Shown here: piece by piece, positions 25,293 through 32,652 of the stretch
How the letters are laid out: the number at the start of each line of letters is the position of its first letter
Numbering within the stretch: position 1 is the stretch's first letter
Assembly: GCF_029076445.1 (NCBI RefSeq)
Contig: NZ_JARESG010000015.1
Span: forward strand, 44,935 to 108,934
DNA: 64,000 bases
Direction: 5' to 3'
Source of the DNA: Pseudarthrobacter naphthalenicus
Lineage (GTDB): Bacteria > Actinomycetota > Actinomycetes > Actinomycetales > Micrococcaceae
Position numbers and translations under genes: made by a program
Notes under the pieces: model-generated
Databases searched by the model: none
What the model saw: only the letters and a program-made list of their open reading frames with translations
What the model was told of the DNA's origin: nothing

Positions 25293-25322
25293 GACGACGA
25301 CGGCGACACTGCCGTCGTCGTC
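25293..25322 (+). terminator. Perfect hairpin
   Basis: 12-bp stem GACGACGACGGC (25293-25304) with 25311-25322, 6-nt loop. No intact rightward gene ends here, so it supports a lost gene upstream. Confidence 0.55.
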
Positions 25323-25358
25323 CTCTGCGCGGCGCCGCCCCTGGACTACGATCTTGTG

Positions 25359-25922
25359 ATGCCTCTCCTCATCGCTCCCGATGCCAGCTACCACTCCTCC
25401 TGGCTGGAGGCGGCCGCAGAATTTGACGGTGCCCGCCGCGATGGCGGCGGTGCCGAGGACTGGGCTTTGGCGGATCTTGCGGAGACCGAATCGTTCCGGG
25501 GATTTGTCGACTCGCTCCGCAACGCTGCCCTCCCGGAGGCGCCCCGGAAGCCGGGACACGTCCCCTGCACGTTCCTGTGGGTCGTGGACGGCAGGACATT
25601 CTTGGGGTCGCTGGCCATCCGGCACGAGCTGAACGACTTCCTCCTCAACGAAGGCGGCCACATCGGCTACAGCATCAGGCCCTCCGCCAGGCGGCGTGGC
25701 CACGCCGCCGAGGCGCTGGCCGCCGCCCTGCCCATCGCCCGGAAACTGGGCATCACCAGGGCACTTCTCACCTGCGACGAAACAAACGCCGGTTCCCGGG
25801 CGACGATCGAAAGGAACGGCGGCGTCTACGAGGTCACCCGGAACGGCAAACGCCGCTACTGGCTTGAATGCGGCACACTGACCCAGGCCACGCAGGCCGC
25901 ACGGCACAGAACGGAGGAATGA
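25359..25922 (+). CDS. GNAT family N-acetyltransferase
   Basis: A 187-residue acetyltransferase. FLWVVDGRTFLGSLAIRHELN, then GGHIGYSIRPSARRRGHAAEALAAALP contains the acetyl-CoA-binding Arg-Arg-Gly-His-Ala loop, and ALLTCDETNAGSRATIERNGG is motif B. The substrate is unknown. TACGAT lies six bases before ATG 25359, which implies a leaderless message and makes this start better than GTG 25356. Its TGA overlaps the start of the SDR gene (TGATG), so the two are coupled. Confidence 0.88.
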   Translation: MPLLIAPDASYHSSWLEAAAEFDGARRDGGGAEDWALADLAETESFRGFVDSLRNAALPEAPRKPGHVPCTFLWVVDGRTFLGSLAIRHELNDFLLNEGGHIGYSIRPSARRRGHAAEALAAALPIARKLGITRALLTCDETNAGSRATIERNGGVYEVTRNGKRRYWLECGTLTQATQAARHRTEE

Positions 25923-26707
25923 TGGCCCGCATTTTCATCACCGGCTCCACCGACGGCCTGGGGCTCGCTTCGGCGCAGTCGCTCCTCGACGACGGGCACG
26001 AAGTCATCGTGCACGCGCGCACCACCGGTCGGCTCGGCGCGGTGCAGGAGCTGATCGACCGCGGCGCGCTGGGCGTGGTGGGCGACCTGTCGGACACGGC
26101 GCAAACCCGTGACCTTGCGGACCAAGTGAACCGGAGCGGGCCCGTGGACGCCGTCCTCCAAAATGCCGGCGTTCTGGGCGGACCCCACATTTTTCAGGTC
26201 AACGTGGTGGCCCCGTACCTGCTGACGGCCCTTATTCATCGGCCGCACCGCCTGATTTACCTGAGCAGCGGCATGCACCGCGGGGGCCGCTTCCGCCTCG
26301 CCGGCCCGGACGGCCCCGGGGGCGGGGACGGGTCCCGGGGCAGAGGCGGGTCCGGGGGCGGAGACGGGTCCGGGGCTCCCTCACGGGTGTCCTACTCGGA
26401 CAGCAAGCTCTATGTCACCGCGCTCTCCGCTGCCGTCGCCCGGTTGTGGCCTGATGTCCTGAGCAACGCTGTGGATCCCGGCTGGGTGCCCACGAAGATG
26501 GGCGGCCCCGGCGCGCCGGACGATCTTCGGCTCGGGCACCTCACCCAGGAATGGCTCGCCGCCAGCACTGACCCCGGGGCCCTGACCAGCGGCGGCTACT
26601 GGCACCACCAGCACCGGCAGCAACCGAACGCCGCCGTCCTCGACCCGCACCTGCAGGACGAGCTCCTGGATTATCTGGCGCAGTTGACGGGCGAGCGGCT
26701 GACGTGA
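25922..26707 (+). CDS. Short-chain dehydrogenase/reductase with glycine-rich insertion
   Basis: A 261-residue SDR. Residues 2-17 hold the NAD(P) loop RIFITGSTDGLGLASA; DAVLQNAGVLGG is the NAG motif; the active site is YLSSG (Ser) and YSDSK (Tyr, Lys), then NAVDPGWVPTKM. Between catalytic Ser and Tyr an extra ~25 residues of Gly/Asp/Ser/Arg arise from a 20-bp direct repeat with 36-bp period. Start ATG 25922 has GGAGG four bases upstream. GNAT, SDR and DUF1232 overlap and form an operon. The substrate is unknown. Confidence 0.87.
   Translation: MARIFITGSTDGLGLASAQSLLDDGHEVIVHARTTGRLGAVQELIDRGALGVVGDLSDTAQTRDLADQVNRSGPVDAVLQNAGVLGGPHIFQVNVVAPYLLTALIHRPHRLIYLSSGMHRGGRFRLAGPDGPGGGDGSRGRGGSGGGDGSGAPSRVSYSDSKLYVTALSAAVARLWPDVLSNAVDPGWVPTKMGGPGAPDDLRLGHLTQEWLAASTDPGALTSGGYWHHQHRQQPNAAVLDPHLQDELLDYLAQLTGERLT
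26316..26371 (+). repeat. Direct repeat expanding a Gly-rich loop
   Basis: CCGGGGGCGGGGACGGGTCC (26316-26335) recurs at 26352-26371 with one mismatch (G to A), 36 bp apart, which is exactly 12 codons, so the SDR frame is kept. Confidence 0.8.
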
Positions 26708-27162
26708 GTTCGCAGTGGTGGGAAATTGCCGCAGGTGTCCTGGCCGGGCTGGTTGCGGTCTACGCCATCCTGCTCCTGGCCCTGTGGGCGTACGCCCGGC
26801 GTCACCCGGAAACTGTGGGGATGAGGGACGCCTTGCGGCTGCTGCCGGACGTGCTGCGCGTGCTCAGGCGGCTGGCGGCCGACAAGTCCGTAGCGCGCGG
26901 GGTACGTATCAAGCTGTTCCTCCTGCTGGGCTACCTGGCGTTCCCGATCGACCTGGTGCCCGACTTCCTGCCGCTGATCGGCTACGCCGATGACGTGATC
27001 ATCATGGCACTGGTTCTCCGCTCCGTGATCCGCTCCGCGGGCCCGGACGCCCTGCGGCGGCATTGGCCGGGCACCCCTGCCGGGCTGGCCGTCGTCGAAC
27101 GCCTCGCGGGCCTTCCGGCGCCACGCCCCGGTAACCCGGAGCGTAACCCCGGAGCCGGGTGA
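26704..27162 (+). CDS. DUF1232 (YkvA-like) membrane protein
   Basis: A 152-residue protein. One N-terminal helix (IAAGVLAGLVAVYAILLLALW) is followed by the DUF1232 hairpin KLFLLLGYLAFPIDLVPDFLP, LIGYADDVIIMALVLRSVI (residues ~70-110), the signature of this small membrane family of unknown function. The start GTG overlaps the SDR stop by four bases (GTGA), indicating translational coupling. It is the last gene of the GNAT-SDR-DUF1232 operon. Confidence 0.9.
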   Translation: MSSQWWEIAAGVLAGLVAVYAILLLALWAYARRHPETVGMRDALRLLPDVLRVLRRLAADKSVARGVRIKLFLLLGYLAFPIDLVPDFLPLIGYADDVIIMALVLRSVIRSAGPDALRRHWPGTPAGLAVVERLAGLPAPRPGNPERNPGAG

Positions 27163-27207
27163 CGCATCAGCGTTTTGGATGGGCAGGCGCCGCACCGTGC
27201 GGGCGGT

Positions 27208-27966
27208 TCAGCCCTGCACCGCGGCGGACAGGATGCGCTTCATTTTGTCCCGCAGGAACTTCTGCCCCTGGGCGCTCGGGTGCTCACCGTCCGGGCCCAG
27301 CAGGACGTCGGCGCGGCCGCTGAGCCACTGCTCGGCGATGGGATCGATGAACTTCACGCCCATGTCCTGGGCAACCGCGGCCTGGGTGTCGCGGACGTCG
27401 GCCAACACCGGGTCCGGTTCCTCGCTGCCCGAAAGTGGCCCGACCGCCACGAGAACGGCGTTGGGGGCCAGCGACGAGGCGGCCGCGAATGTTGAGGCTG
27501 CAGCATCCCGCAGTTCCCCCGGGTCCGCCCCTGTGTCATTGTCGGACCCGAAAAAAACGACGACGTCAGCGTCCGGGCTGACGGCTGACTCCACTTCCAT
27601 GGTGAAGGTGTCCCCGTCCTCACCGGGAACCAGGTAACCGCTGCCGTTCTCGGCAGCATTTGTCACCTGCACCGGCCGCTTGTTGGAAAGGTGCGCTGAT
27701 TGTAGGAGCTTTGGCCACGCCAGCTTCGGTGAGGTTCCCAGCCCGGTGCTCAGCGAATCTCCGATCACCACCACCCTGACCGTGGGACCGCGCTTGCTGT
27801 CTGCTACGGGCGCCTGCCTGGTCGGGGACGGTCGGCTCGAAGGGGGCTGAGCGGGCGTTGGCTGCGCATCGGTGCCAGCCGGAGTGCACGCAGCAGTGGC
27901 AAGAAGGAGCATCGCGGCAGCGGATGCCTTCGCGACAGCAAGGATCCGCGGTGACGACCCGTTCAT
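27208..27966 (-). CDS. SGNH/GDSL-family hydrolase lipoprotein
   Basis: A 252-residue exported protein. Lipoprotein signal with lipobox LATAAC (cysteine ~27), Pro/Ser/Thr linker, then the SGNH blocks: VVVIGDSLSTGLG (catalytic Ser), the oxyanion Gly block near AAENGSGY, FFGSDNDTG (block III Asn) and GPDGEHPSAQGQKFL (catalytic Asp/His). It is likely an extracytoplasmic esterase on lipids, glycans or polymers. ATG 27966 has GGAGGAG just upstream, chosen over ATG 27999. Confidence 0.88.
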   Translation of the reverse strand: MNGSSPRILAVAKASAAAMLLLATAACTPAGTDAQPTPAQPPSSRPSPTRQAPVADSKRGPTVRVVVIGDSLSTGLGTSPKLAWPKLLQSAHLSNKRPVQVTNAAENGSGYLVPGEDGDTFTMEVESAVSPDADVVVFFGSDNDTGADPGELRDAAASTFAAASSLAPNAVLVAVGPLSGSEEPDPVLADVRDTQAAVAQDMGVKFIDPIAEQWLSGRADVLLGPDGEHPSAQGQKFLRDKMKRILSAAVQG

Positions 27967-28066
27967 CCACTCCTCCAACATCCCGGCGGCCAGGAACAAA
28001 AGAAGGCAATCCGTGTCTGGCTATCTTAACTCGCGCTCCCGAAGATCATCGCCACCAAGGCTCATG

Positions 28067-28738
28067 TCAGTTGATCAAACCGGCGACAAGGTTGATGGTG
28101 GTGGCCAGGACAATGGTCCCCAACAGGTAGGACAGCAGCGCCTGGCGCAGCACGGTGGTGCGAATCGCCTCGGTCTTCAAATCGGTGTCCGAGACCTGGA
28201 AGGTCATGCCGACCGTGAAGGCCAGGTACGCAAAGTCCAGATAGCGCGGGGGTTTGCCTTCGTTGAAGTCCACACCTGCCCCGTGCTGGTAATAAATGGA
28301 GGCATAGCGCAGAGCGAAAAGCGTGTGGACCAGGAACCAGGACAGCGCCACACTCCCCAGGGCCATCGAGATGATGGCTGCCTTCGTGCCGCCCTGGGCG
28401 TTGGAAGCGTCCAGCAGAATCAGGGCAACCCCGGCAAAGCTGGCCACGGTGGCGATCAGGACCAGCGCATCGGAGACGCCGCGGCCCGGATCTTCGCGCC
28501 GCGCGTGGGCAGCCGTGGCCTCCGCCTCCAGCGGCCCGACGACGGCCCAGACCCACATGAGATAAGTCAGCGACGCCGCCGCCCAGCCCATCGCCGGCGC
28601 GTACGCCCAGGACTTCAGCGCTCCCACTGCCAGAGCCGTGCCTATGCCCACAATCACCATGACCAGGAAACGGAGGCGCGAACGATGGACCAGCGAGTTG
28701 AATCCTTGATCCGGACCGGCTGCGTCAGATTCATTCAT
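28067..28738 (-). CDS. DUF1345 family membrane protein
   Basis: A 223-residue protein with four to five helices and the family landmarks: MGWAAASLTYLMWVWAVV, ALSWFLVHTLFALRYASIYY and PRYLDFAYLAFTVGMTFQVSDT. The function is unknown. ATG 28738 has GATGAT six bases upstream and the upstream in-frame ATG (28789) lies beyond it, so the message is probably leaderless. Confidence 0.88.
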   Translation of the reverse strand: MNESDAAGPDQGFNSLVHRSRLRFLVMVIVGIGTALAVGALKSWAYAPAMGWAAASLTYLMWVWAVVGPLEAEATAAHARREDPGRGVSDALVLIATVASFAGVALILLDASNAQGGTKAAIISMALGSVALSWFLVHTLFALRYASIYYQHGAGVDFNEGKPPRYLDFAYLAFTVGMTFQVSDTDLKTEAIRTTVLRQALLSYLLGTIVLATTINLVAGLIN

Positions 28739-28798
28739 AGGTCGATCATCCCATCCAGGGCGCCGCAGCCACGGGGGCCGCGCGGGCACCCTGACACC

Positions 28799-29881
28799 TC
28801 ACCCGCCCAAGCGGAAAATGACCACCAGGGCGATCAGCGCTACCACGCCGGCGATCAGCATGGCCGCCCTGGGGTTGCCCCAGTTCAGGGTCCACCCCAG
28901 ACCGAACCGGCGCGGGACAACCAGTGCATGGTCCTCACGGTTGATGTAGAACAGGCCGCCGCGCCAATATTTGTCATCGTCACGGTGCGTCAGGCCGGTG
29001 TCCTCCCCGTTAGCTCCCCGCTCCCGGTTGTTCCTGGCCAGGACCACCACAGTAATTACGACGGCGGCCAGGACCGGGAGCGCGACCACCAGTGGCGCCC
29101 ACCGCGTGACGGTTCCCGTCCACATCAGCAGTGAGGATCCGAGCATGCCCAGATCGATCATGGCCACCAACCCGAGCAGGGCCTTGGCGCCCACGGAGAT
29201 GTAGTGCCTGGACCAGCGCGCAGAGCCCGCCGGGTGGGCCGGATCCAGGTCGGGCCTGCTGCGGATAATTGCCGCCGCCATCCCCGCCAGGAGCGCCGTC
29301 AGGCCAACTTGCACGAACACCAGTGAGAAGGCCGCACCGATGGACTTGGCGACCTCCCTGTCCGGCAGGCCTTTCGCGCCATAGTGCACGGCGAGGACGT
29401 GCGGCATGGACGGGTACAGGAGCACCCCGGTCACGGCCGTGGCCGCGGTGATGATGACCGCTGGTGCCAGCCAGAGCCAAGGAAACCGCGGCGGGTCGGT
29501 CCGCAGGCCGGTGTCCACCGAAATGCCCTGGTGCAGGCCCTCGAACCAGGCACCGGCGGCCTTCGCGGCCCGGATCTCCTGATGGGCCAGGTAGAAACAG
29601 CCGTACCAGAGACCAACCAGAACCAGCACCGACAGCGGCAGCAGCAACGTTGCACCGGTCGCCACAAACAAGCCCACACCCACCGAGGCGGCCACGAGCC
29701 CGCAAACGAGCACTCTCCACCTGTAGATGCGGACCTGCCGGACCACCGCCGGGTCCTCGGCACGCTGGGCCGGCACCCGCACCCCGAAGGGCACCGTTGG
29801 ACTGGTGACTGAGGGCAGGACCAGACCTAGCAGGAGCACCAGCCCCAACAGCACAAAGCTCAGAACTGCGGCAGCGATCAT
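28799..29881 (-). CDS. DUF1648/DUF5808 domain membrane protein
   Basis: A 360-residue membrane protein. About nine helices; the DUF1648 segment LYPSMPHVLAVHYGAKGLPD follows a helix near residue 165 and the C-terminal DUF5808 signature DDDKYWRGGLFYINREDHAL is near residue 295. Proteins of this sort are encoded with YtrA-type GntR regulators in Gram-positives, as here: the regulator's stop overlaps this start (ATGA). They are thought to act in cell-envelope stress or bacteriocin response (inference). Confidence 0.85.
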   Translation of the reverse strand: MIAAAVLSFVLLGLVLLLGLVLPSVTSPTVPFGVRVPAQRAEDPAVVRQVRIYRWRVLVCGLVAASVGVGLFVATGATLLLPLSVLVLVGLWYGCFYLAHQEIRAAKAAGAWFEGLHQGISVDTGLRTDPPRFPWLWLAPAVIITAATAVTGVLLYPSMPHVLAVHYGAKGLPDREVAKSIGAAFSLVFVQVGLTALLAGMAAAIIRSRPDLDPAHPAGSARWSRHYISVGAKALLGLVAMIDLGMLGSSLLMWTGTVTRWAPLVVALPVLAAVVITVVVLARNNRERGANGEDTGLTHRDDDKYWRGGLFYINREDHALVVPRRFGLGWTLNWGNPRAAMLIAGVVALIALVVIFRLGG

Positions 29882-30270
29882 GGCGTATCCTCCCGTTGCT
29901 TGGCACCAAAGGAATCGAGCATGGAACTGCAGGTCCTCAGGACCTCGTCGGGCGGGATTCCCCTGGCAACAGCCTCGGCCAGCAGAGTCCGGACCTTCGC
30001 AGCCCAGTCGGAGGGGACCATCGGATCCGTGACCGCGGCGGTCACCACCGCACCTGATTTGCGGTTGAGCCGGATCAAACCCTGCTGCCGCAGAAGGTCA
30101 TAGGCCTTGTTCACGGTGTGAAAGTTGATCCCGAAGTCGGCTGCGAGGGTCCTCGTGGCCGGCAAGGAACTGCCCGCTGTTAGCACGCCCTCGGCGATCG
30201 CCTCGACAATCTGGTCCCGGAGCTGCTGGTAGATCGGCACCTCACTGGCCAGGTCAATGCTGAGGATCAT
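29878..30270 (-). CDS. GntR family regulator, YtrA subfamily
   Basis: A 130-residue short GntR: only the wHTH (VPIYQQLRDQIVEAIAEGVL, SSLPATRTLAADFGINFHTVNKAYDLLRQQGLIRLNRKSGAVV) and a ~50-residue dimerisation tail. It starts at ATG 30270 with GGGAGAGG upstream. It is coupled to a DUF1648 membrane protein, the usual YtrA partnership, and probably represses its own operon through the TATA-rich direct repeats 20 bases upstream. Confidence 0.9.
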   Translation of the reverse strand: MILSIDLASEVPIYQQLRDQIVEAIAEGVLTAGSSLPATRTLAADFGINFHTVNKAYDLLRQQGLIRLNRKSGAVVTAAVTDPMVPSDWAAKVRTLLAEAVARGIPPDEVLRTCSSMLDSFGAKQREDTP

Positions 30271-30288
30271 GGCCTCTCCCTCACCTCT

Positions 30289-30304
30289 GTTATAGCAGTT
30301 ATAG
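30289..30304. promoter_or_regulatory. Direct repeats upstream of the YtrA-type operon
   Basis: GTTATAG occurs twice (30289-30295, 30298-30304) with 9-bp period. Read leftward, the elements supply TATAAC-like -10 sequence for the GntR operon, so they may be both promoter and operator. Confidence 0.5.
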
Positions 30305-30462
30305 AACAAAGGTTGGCTGGGTGCAATGCCTCGACCGTGGGCTTCCGGGTCAATTCTGTTGGGGAGACCTCGTGGACTTGTATGAAGGTTGTAGTCCGGG
30401 GCAGTGGCGGGCGTCTACCTCACGGGCTATGAGGGTACACCGGTGGTGGGAACGGACGGGCT

Positions 30463-30486
30463 TGCACCGGGTTCGTGCCCGGTGCA
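30463..30486 (-). terminator. Hairpin beyond the cupin gene
   Basis: Perfect 9-bp stem TGCACCGGG/CCCGGTGCA with a 6-nt loop, 47 bases downstream of the leftward cupin gene. No T tract, so modest support. Confidence 0.45.
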
Positions 30487-30532
30487 GGCCCGAGCGGCTT
30501 CGTCTACGACGGAAATGCCCGGTGGACCGGTA

Positions 30533-30871
30533 TCAGGGACGGTCCGTCTTGACCACGGTGAACAGCACCGCCGAGTCCTCGTCCGCTTCCAGGCTGTGCA
30601 GCCCGTCCGGCACGATCAGCAGGTCACCGGCTTTGCCCTGCCACGACTCGCCGCCGGCCCGCAGCGTGACCGATCCTTTGACCACGTAAACCGTGGCCTC
30701 GCCGGGGTTCTGGTGTTCGCTGAGCTGCGTGCCGCCGCGAAACGCCATCACCGTCTGCCGGAGCCGCTTTTCGTGCCCGCCAAAGGCCGTATCCGCGGCG
30801 CGTCCGCTCGGGGCCGCCACGGCGGCCGCGATCTGCTGGCGGGCCAGGGCATCAATCGATATCTTCTGCAT
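30533..30871 (-). CDS. Small cupin protein
   Basis: A 112-residue single-domain cupin: TQLSEHQNPGEATVYVVKGSVTL (motif 1, His and Glu) and GDLLIVPDGLHSLEADEDSAVL (motif 2). Function unknown; such proteins are typically small-molecule binders or isomerases. TACGGT lies six bases before ATG 30871 (leaderless) and a 12-bp-arm palindrome covers the region just upstream of the -10. Confidence 0.85.
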   Translation of the reverse strand: MQKISIDALARQQIAAAVAAPSGRAADTAFGGHEKRLRQTVMAFRGGTQLSEHQNPGEATVYVVKGSVTLRAGGESWQGKAGDLLIVPDGLHSLEADEDSAVLFTVVKTDRP

Positions 30872-30887
30872 GAGGACACCGTACCCA

Positions 30888-30917
30888 CAATGCACCCGCC
30901 ACGTCGCGGGTGCATTG
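30888..30917. promoter_or_regulatory. 12-bp-arm perfect inverted repeat at the cupin promoter
   Basis: CAATGCACCCGC (30888-30899) and its complement (30906-30917), 6-nt loop, lie four bases upstream of the cupin -10 (30878-30883) and 69 bases after the LuxR gene. Either an operator over the -35 region or the LuxR gene terminator. Confidence 0.6.
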
Positions 30918-30985
30918 AATCGGACGCTCCCCTTCAGCCCCGGCCGGGAAAACCTCGTTGGGCCCGCGCGGCCTTGGGCCCGTCC

Positions 30986-32023
30986 TCACACCACCAGCTT
31001 GGCCACCAATTCCCCGCGGCTGCCGACGCCCACTTTCGCGTACACGGATTTAAGGTGGTCATGGACCGTGTGCGGCGAGATGTACAGCCGCGCGGCGATG
31101 TCCGCGGTCGGCTTTCCGGACAGCACCTCAACGCAGACCTCCTGCTCCCGCGGGGTGACACCGTATGCCGCCAGGAGCAGGCTGGCCAGGTCGTGGGTGG
31201 TGGCCGGTTCAACGGTGACCACCATCTGTTCCGGGTCATCTCCGGTGATGAGGCGGCTCGCCTGCAGCACCACCCAGTTGTTCCGGGCATCGCGCATCCT
31301 TGCCCTGGCCGTGCCCGAGCCCGAAGCATGGGCCTGTGCCACCGCTGAATGCAGGGTCATGGTGAAACGGCCCGGGGCGGAGTCCTCCACCTCGGCCAGC
31401 CAGGCGACGGCGGCCGCCGTGGCTGCCCGGAGGTCGCCCCGCGGCCCGGCGACCACGATCACCGGTCCGCCCACTGTTGGCCGCCCGGCATGGGCCGTCC
31501 GCACCGCGATCCGGCTGGCCGCCGCGAGCGTCGCCGCCACGGCAGCCAAGAATTCCACCTCACGGTCCGAAAAATCCCGTCCCGGTTCCCGGAAAATGCT
31601 TCCCACTCCCCAGCAGGCCTCGTCCACCCGGAACACCGTGCGCAGTTCATGTTCCAGGCCGAGCGGTTTCAGGATGTCGTTGATCCGGACACTGCGCATC
31701 ACGTCGCGGTGCGGTGCATCGGAAATCCTCGCGACCGGCCGCGGACGCCGGGACAGTTCCGCGAACCGGTTGGGTTCCTGGCCCGCGTACTCCGTCTCGG
31801 CGAACCGGGCCGCGTATTCCTCCGTCACGCCCCAATCACGCCAGTTCACCACGGAGGTCATCACCAGGGAGCCGGGGTCGACGCCGGCCCAGCACCCCTG
31901 CTCGAACGGAACCTGCTGCTGCACCAGGCCGAGCGCCGCGGCATAAAGTTCGCCCAGGCCTGTCCCGGCTGCGGCCAGGGCGGCGATCTCACGCCGGGCG
32001 CGCTCAGCGCGTTCCTCCCACAT
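30986..32023 (-). CDS. LuxR-type HTH regulator with large N-terminal sensor region
   Basis: A 345-residue regulator. The C-terminal ~60 residues are a LuxR/NarL HTH (GVTPREQEVCVEVLSGKPTADIAARLYISPHTVHDHLKSVYAKV). The N-terminal 270 residues include a GAF-like fold (ELRTVFRVDEACWGVGSIFRE, DFSDREVEFLAAVAATLAAA). The ligand is unknown. GATACT lies six bases before ATG 32023, supporting a leaderless message and excluding the longer ATG at 32065. No obvious target besides the adjacent cupin. Confidence 0.85.
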   Translation of the reverse strand: MWEERAERARREIAALAAAGTGLGELYAAALGLVQQQVPFEQGCWAGVDPGSLVMTSVVNWRDWGVTEEYAARFAETEYAGQEPNRFAELSRRPRPVARISDAPHRDVMRSVRINDILKPLGLEHELRTVFRVDEACWGVGSIFREPGRDFSDREVEFLAAVAATLAAASRIAVRTAHAGRPTVGGPVIVVAGPRGDLRAATAAAVAWLAEVEDSAPGRFTMTLHSAVAQAHASGSGTARARMRDARNNWVVLQASRLITGDDPEQMVVTVEPATTHDLASLLLAAYGVTPREQEVCVEVLSGKPTADIAARLYISPHTVHDHLKSVYAKVGVGSRGELVAKLVV

Positions 32024-32143
32024 ATGTCCAGTATCCGCGCGGCGGGCGGCGCCGCAATCCCCCAAACCGGGGGTTCCTCAAGCACCCCGGAGCCCTCCGC
32101 CAGGGGATGGAGGCGGCTGCCGCCGTCGTCGTACTCTTCCTCC

Positions 32144-32542
32144 ATGAACGCCGTATCCCAGGTTTTCGCGGTCCTTGCCGCGGTGATCTATATCCTTGTG
32201 TTCCCGCTCGAGAGTTTTCTGATGCACCGGCCGGGAGCGCAGAAGTTCCTGAGCACCCCGCCGCAAAACGTTCCGGCCGTGATGATGTGGGCCATTCCCA
32301 CCGGGTTCCGCAACCTGGCGATCGGACTGGGAGTGCTGGCCGGGGTGGTGGCCGTGAATATGGGCTATCTGGTGGTGGGCTACACCCTGGTGATCTACTG
32401 CTGCGTGAACATGGTGCTGACCGCTCCGGCCATGTTCCTGGCGGACATGCTGGGCCACTACCCCAGGAAGGGTGACAGCATTCCTGGCACCCTGGGCGCT
32501 ACCGTCCCGGCCCTGATAGCTCTGGTGACGTTGCCGTTTTGA
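32144..32542 (+). CDS. DUF1304 family membrane protein
   Basis: A 132-residue protein with four helices and the DUF1304 landmarks FPLESFLMHRPGAQKFL, VMMWAIPTGFRNLAIGLG and FLADMLGHYPRKGDSIPGTLGA. The role is unknown. TACTCT sits six bases before the ATG (leaderless). It ends before a 16-bp bidirectional hairpin opposite formaldehyde dehydrogenase. Confidence 0.87.
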   Translation: MNAVSQVFAVLAAVIYILVFPLESFLMHRPGAQKFLSTPPQNVPAVMMWAIPTGFRNLAIGLGVLAGVVAVNMGYLVVGYTLVIYCCVNMVLTAPAMFLADMLGHYPRKGDSIPGTLGATVPALIALVTLPF

Positions 32543-32580
32543 CCTGAACCAACGGCCATTCCCGCCGGCCACGACCAACA

Positions 32581-32619
32581 GGCCGTGGGCACCTTCGGCA
32601 AGGGAAGGTGCCCACGGCC
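32581..32619. terminator. Bidirectional terminator between DUF1304 and fdhA
   Basis: Perfect 16-bp stem (32581-32596 / 32604-32619; arm GGCCGTGGGCACCTTC), 7-nt loop, between convergent genes. Confidence 0.8.
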
Positions 32620-32652
32620 GCCTTTATGATCGGACGCAGCGGCCCATCGGGC

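Noticed and set aside
25147..25359. 73-codon frame starting at ATG near 25147
   Set aside because: Arg-rich with Ser/Thr run and no ribosome site; the alternative frame has the more protein-like end.
27872..29134. 420-codon rightward frame
   Set aside because: Crosses the lipoprotein, DUF1345 and DUF1648 genes on the opposite strand with low-complexity Gln/His/Arg composition.
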